From assembly GCA_033064195.1 (NCBI GenBank), contig JARBJD010000201.1:1-64000 (forward strand): a DNA stretch of 64,000 nucleotides, given 5' to 3'. Under the pieces are notes generated by a model that was given only the letters and a program-made list of their open reading frames with translations, was not told the origin of the DNA and did no database searches. The position numbers and the translations under genes are program-made. Source of the stretch: Blattamonas nauphoetae (lineage: Eukaryota; Preaxostyla; Oxymonadida). Shown in pieces: positions 62,761 to 64,000 of the stretch; position 1 is the first letter of the stretch; each line of letters starts with the position of its first letter.

Positions 62761-63615
62761 TTTTAAGTGGCCATATACCGGTTTATGACGGAATTATATT
62801 ATCGATAAATCAAAAGGTAAGGATTGGTTGAATGTGTCCCATAAGGATTAAGTGCAAACTAAAGCGACACATTTCCTATATTTCGTGCACTACTCCTGTG
62901 ATACATTTAATCTGACGAAAATATCTCACAGAGACGGAAACACTCTCTGGAAACATCACGATCGTCCATTCTTTCCCTCTCGATCCGTTCTTGCACAGCT
63001 GCTTGATGTTCATTTTCAACAAAATCGTCCGATGCTGAAGCATCACATTCAGACATGTCTCGATAATTCCGAATGGTCGGGGTGAGCCGTCACATCAAAA
63101 TACCCCCAATTTCACTTCCTTCAATGTAGATTCTCTAATGGCCTTCCAGACGCCCAGATTCCCACTTCTCATCTGTATATAGCTCATGTCTGATTGAAAA
63201 ACTCATTATCTGACTAAAACACGAATACTCCTCCAAAAGGTTGTTGTGGCGAAAAACTCGTTTTGTTTCAACGTTTTTCTCACTTCTCTCAACACTATTC
63301 CTCGTACCTTAAGTTTTCATGATGAGTCTCTGTCCAAATATTGTGTGAATGACAGGATAATACATAAAACTCATGATTTTTGAAGATTCACAAATTCATG
63401 TGAATTCAATCATCATTCGATTTCATGAAAATCGTGAAGAAATGACACCATTTTGACATTATGTAGCTTAAATTGATGAAAATATTCTAAAAAATCCAAT
63501 TGAGTGACGAACTGGATGGATAATGACTGATGTAAAAAGTTTGATTAAAATTAAAGACGATGGCTTCTCCCCCCATATGGAGAAATGGAATCAAGATTTT
63601 TGGATGGACAATTTG
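62761..63615. other. Intergenic upstream of the Cpl-7 repeat gene; no supported gene
   Basis: AT-rich; presumably carries the promoter of the minus-strand gene at 62760. A plus-strand open stretch at 62852-63085 lacks an ATG and any family resemblance. The segment 63300-63520 is low-complexity A/T. Confidence 0.4.
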
Positions 63616-64000
63616 CTACCAGAATTGAATCGGACCTGCTTTCGTCAAAACGGAAAGGTCGATCGGATCGTACTCTTCTTGCTGTTTAGAGCTCAATTCA
63701 CTCTTTCGAGGAACAGAAGTTTCTGATAACTGTGGCAAAGCTTGGCCATCAGATTGCTCGGTCGTCGGCAAGACAAGGGTGTCAAGTATCTCCGATTGAT
63801 CTGTGGTTTGTTGAGGATGCGTCGGTGTTGAGTTTGTATGAACATTGTTCACATTTTCAGAGTCGTGACTTTTATATGTAGTGGTGAGACGAGATACGGA
63901 TGGTTCCGGATCAAGTGAGCGCTTATCTTCGTTCTTGACGGCTAGATTGAAAATGGAGTGAATAGATGAGTAGAGACATGATGAAAGGCATTGAACATAG
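63616..64000 (-). CDS. C-terminal exon of an unidentified gene running off the right edge
   Basis: Open from the window edge to a TAG at 63616. From about 63945 down it reads VKNEDKRSLDPEPSVSRLTT and continues Ser/Thr/Glu/Gln-rich to DPIDLSVLTKAGPIQFW. The upstream bases end TTTTCAATCTAG, a plausible intron acceptor, so the exon probably starts near 63943 and the rest is intron. The tail looks disordered; no family recognised. Confidence 0.45.
   Translation of the reverse strand, partial: YVQCLSSCLYSSIHSIFNLAVKNEDKRSLDPEPSVSRLTTTYKSHDSENVNNVHTNSTPTHPQQTTDQSEILDTLVLPTTEQSDGQALPQLSETSVPRKSELSSKQQEEYDPIDLSVLTKAGPIQFW

Noticed and set aside
62852-63085. Plus-strand ORF of 77 codons
   Set aside because: Begins only at a GTG, has no family resemblance and lies in the upstream region of a divergent gene.

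Overview
This window comes from a nuclear genome of a protist. The host genes carry short GT-AG introns (about 40 to 160 nt), one is a TmcB-like multi-membrane TPR protein, and a broken alanyl-tRNA synthetase is of the archaeal type. Together with the Maverick/Polinton load this suggests a metamonad, most likely a Preaxostyla/oxymonad-type flagellate such as Blattamonas. The group is an inference; no ribosomal RNA or other marker is present.

Layout. Positions 1-48181 are one stack of transposons inserted into each other. The outermost is a Polinton/Maverick (copy A, left end off the window). A pogo-like DNA transposon (8732-35151, TA duplication) sits in a small gene of copy A. A second Polinton of the same family (copy B, 10015-34458, 24,444 bp, 6-bp duplication ACCCTT) sits inside the pogo transposase gene. 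Copy B's left terminal repeat took a Tc1/mariner-type MITE (10832-12567), which itself took a hAT-type MITE (10924-11484, 8-bp duplication). Copy B's integrase took a 3.1-kb hAT element (22982-26083). Copy A's right terminal repeat took a 3.3-kb hAT element (44137-47457) that carries a further pogo-like MITE (45072-45827).

Both Polintons share one gene order: fibre-like protein with an S74-type chaperone domain (+); then on the minus strand a 136-residue protein, two related capsid-like proteins, an amphipathic protein, a 29-residue ORF, a 72-residue glycine-rich protein and proteins of 197 and 320 residues; a packaging ATPase (+); then minus-strand proteins again: a 116-residue protein, retroviral-type integrase, protein-primed DNA polymerase B with an HNH-like insert, and a repeat-domain protein. 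Copy B is the better preserved (about five breaks plus the insertions); copy A has roughly fifteen to twenty. They are treated here as fossils.

The host part (48182-64000) holds a tRNA-like sequence within a small repeat family, the archaeal-type alanyl-tRNA synthetase pseudogene (about 48960-51000, +), a nine-exon TmcB-like membrane protein with a C-terminal hemerythrin-like domain (52026-57944, -), an intronless 1399-residue protein with three Cpl-7 (CW_7) repeats (58561-62760, -), and the last exon of an unidentified gene running off the right edge.

The most unusual observations are the dated nesting order with exact target duplications, a family of about 32-37-bp insertions carrying a GGCTTCGAA core that differ in presence between the two Polinton copies, terminal repeats that run into two different genes, the HNH-like insert in the polymerase, the patchwork identity between the copies, and Cpl-7 repeats in a large protist protein.
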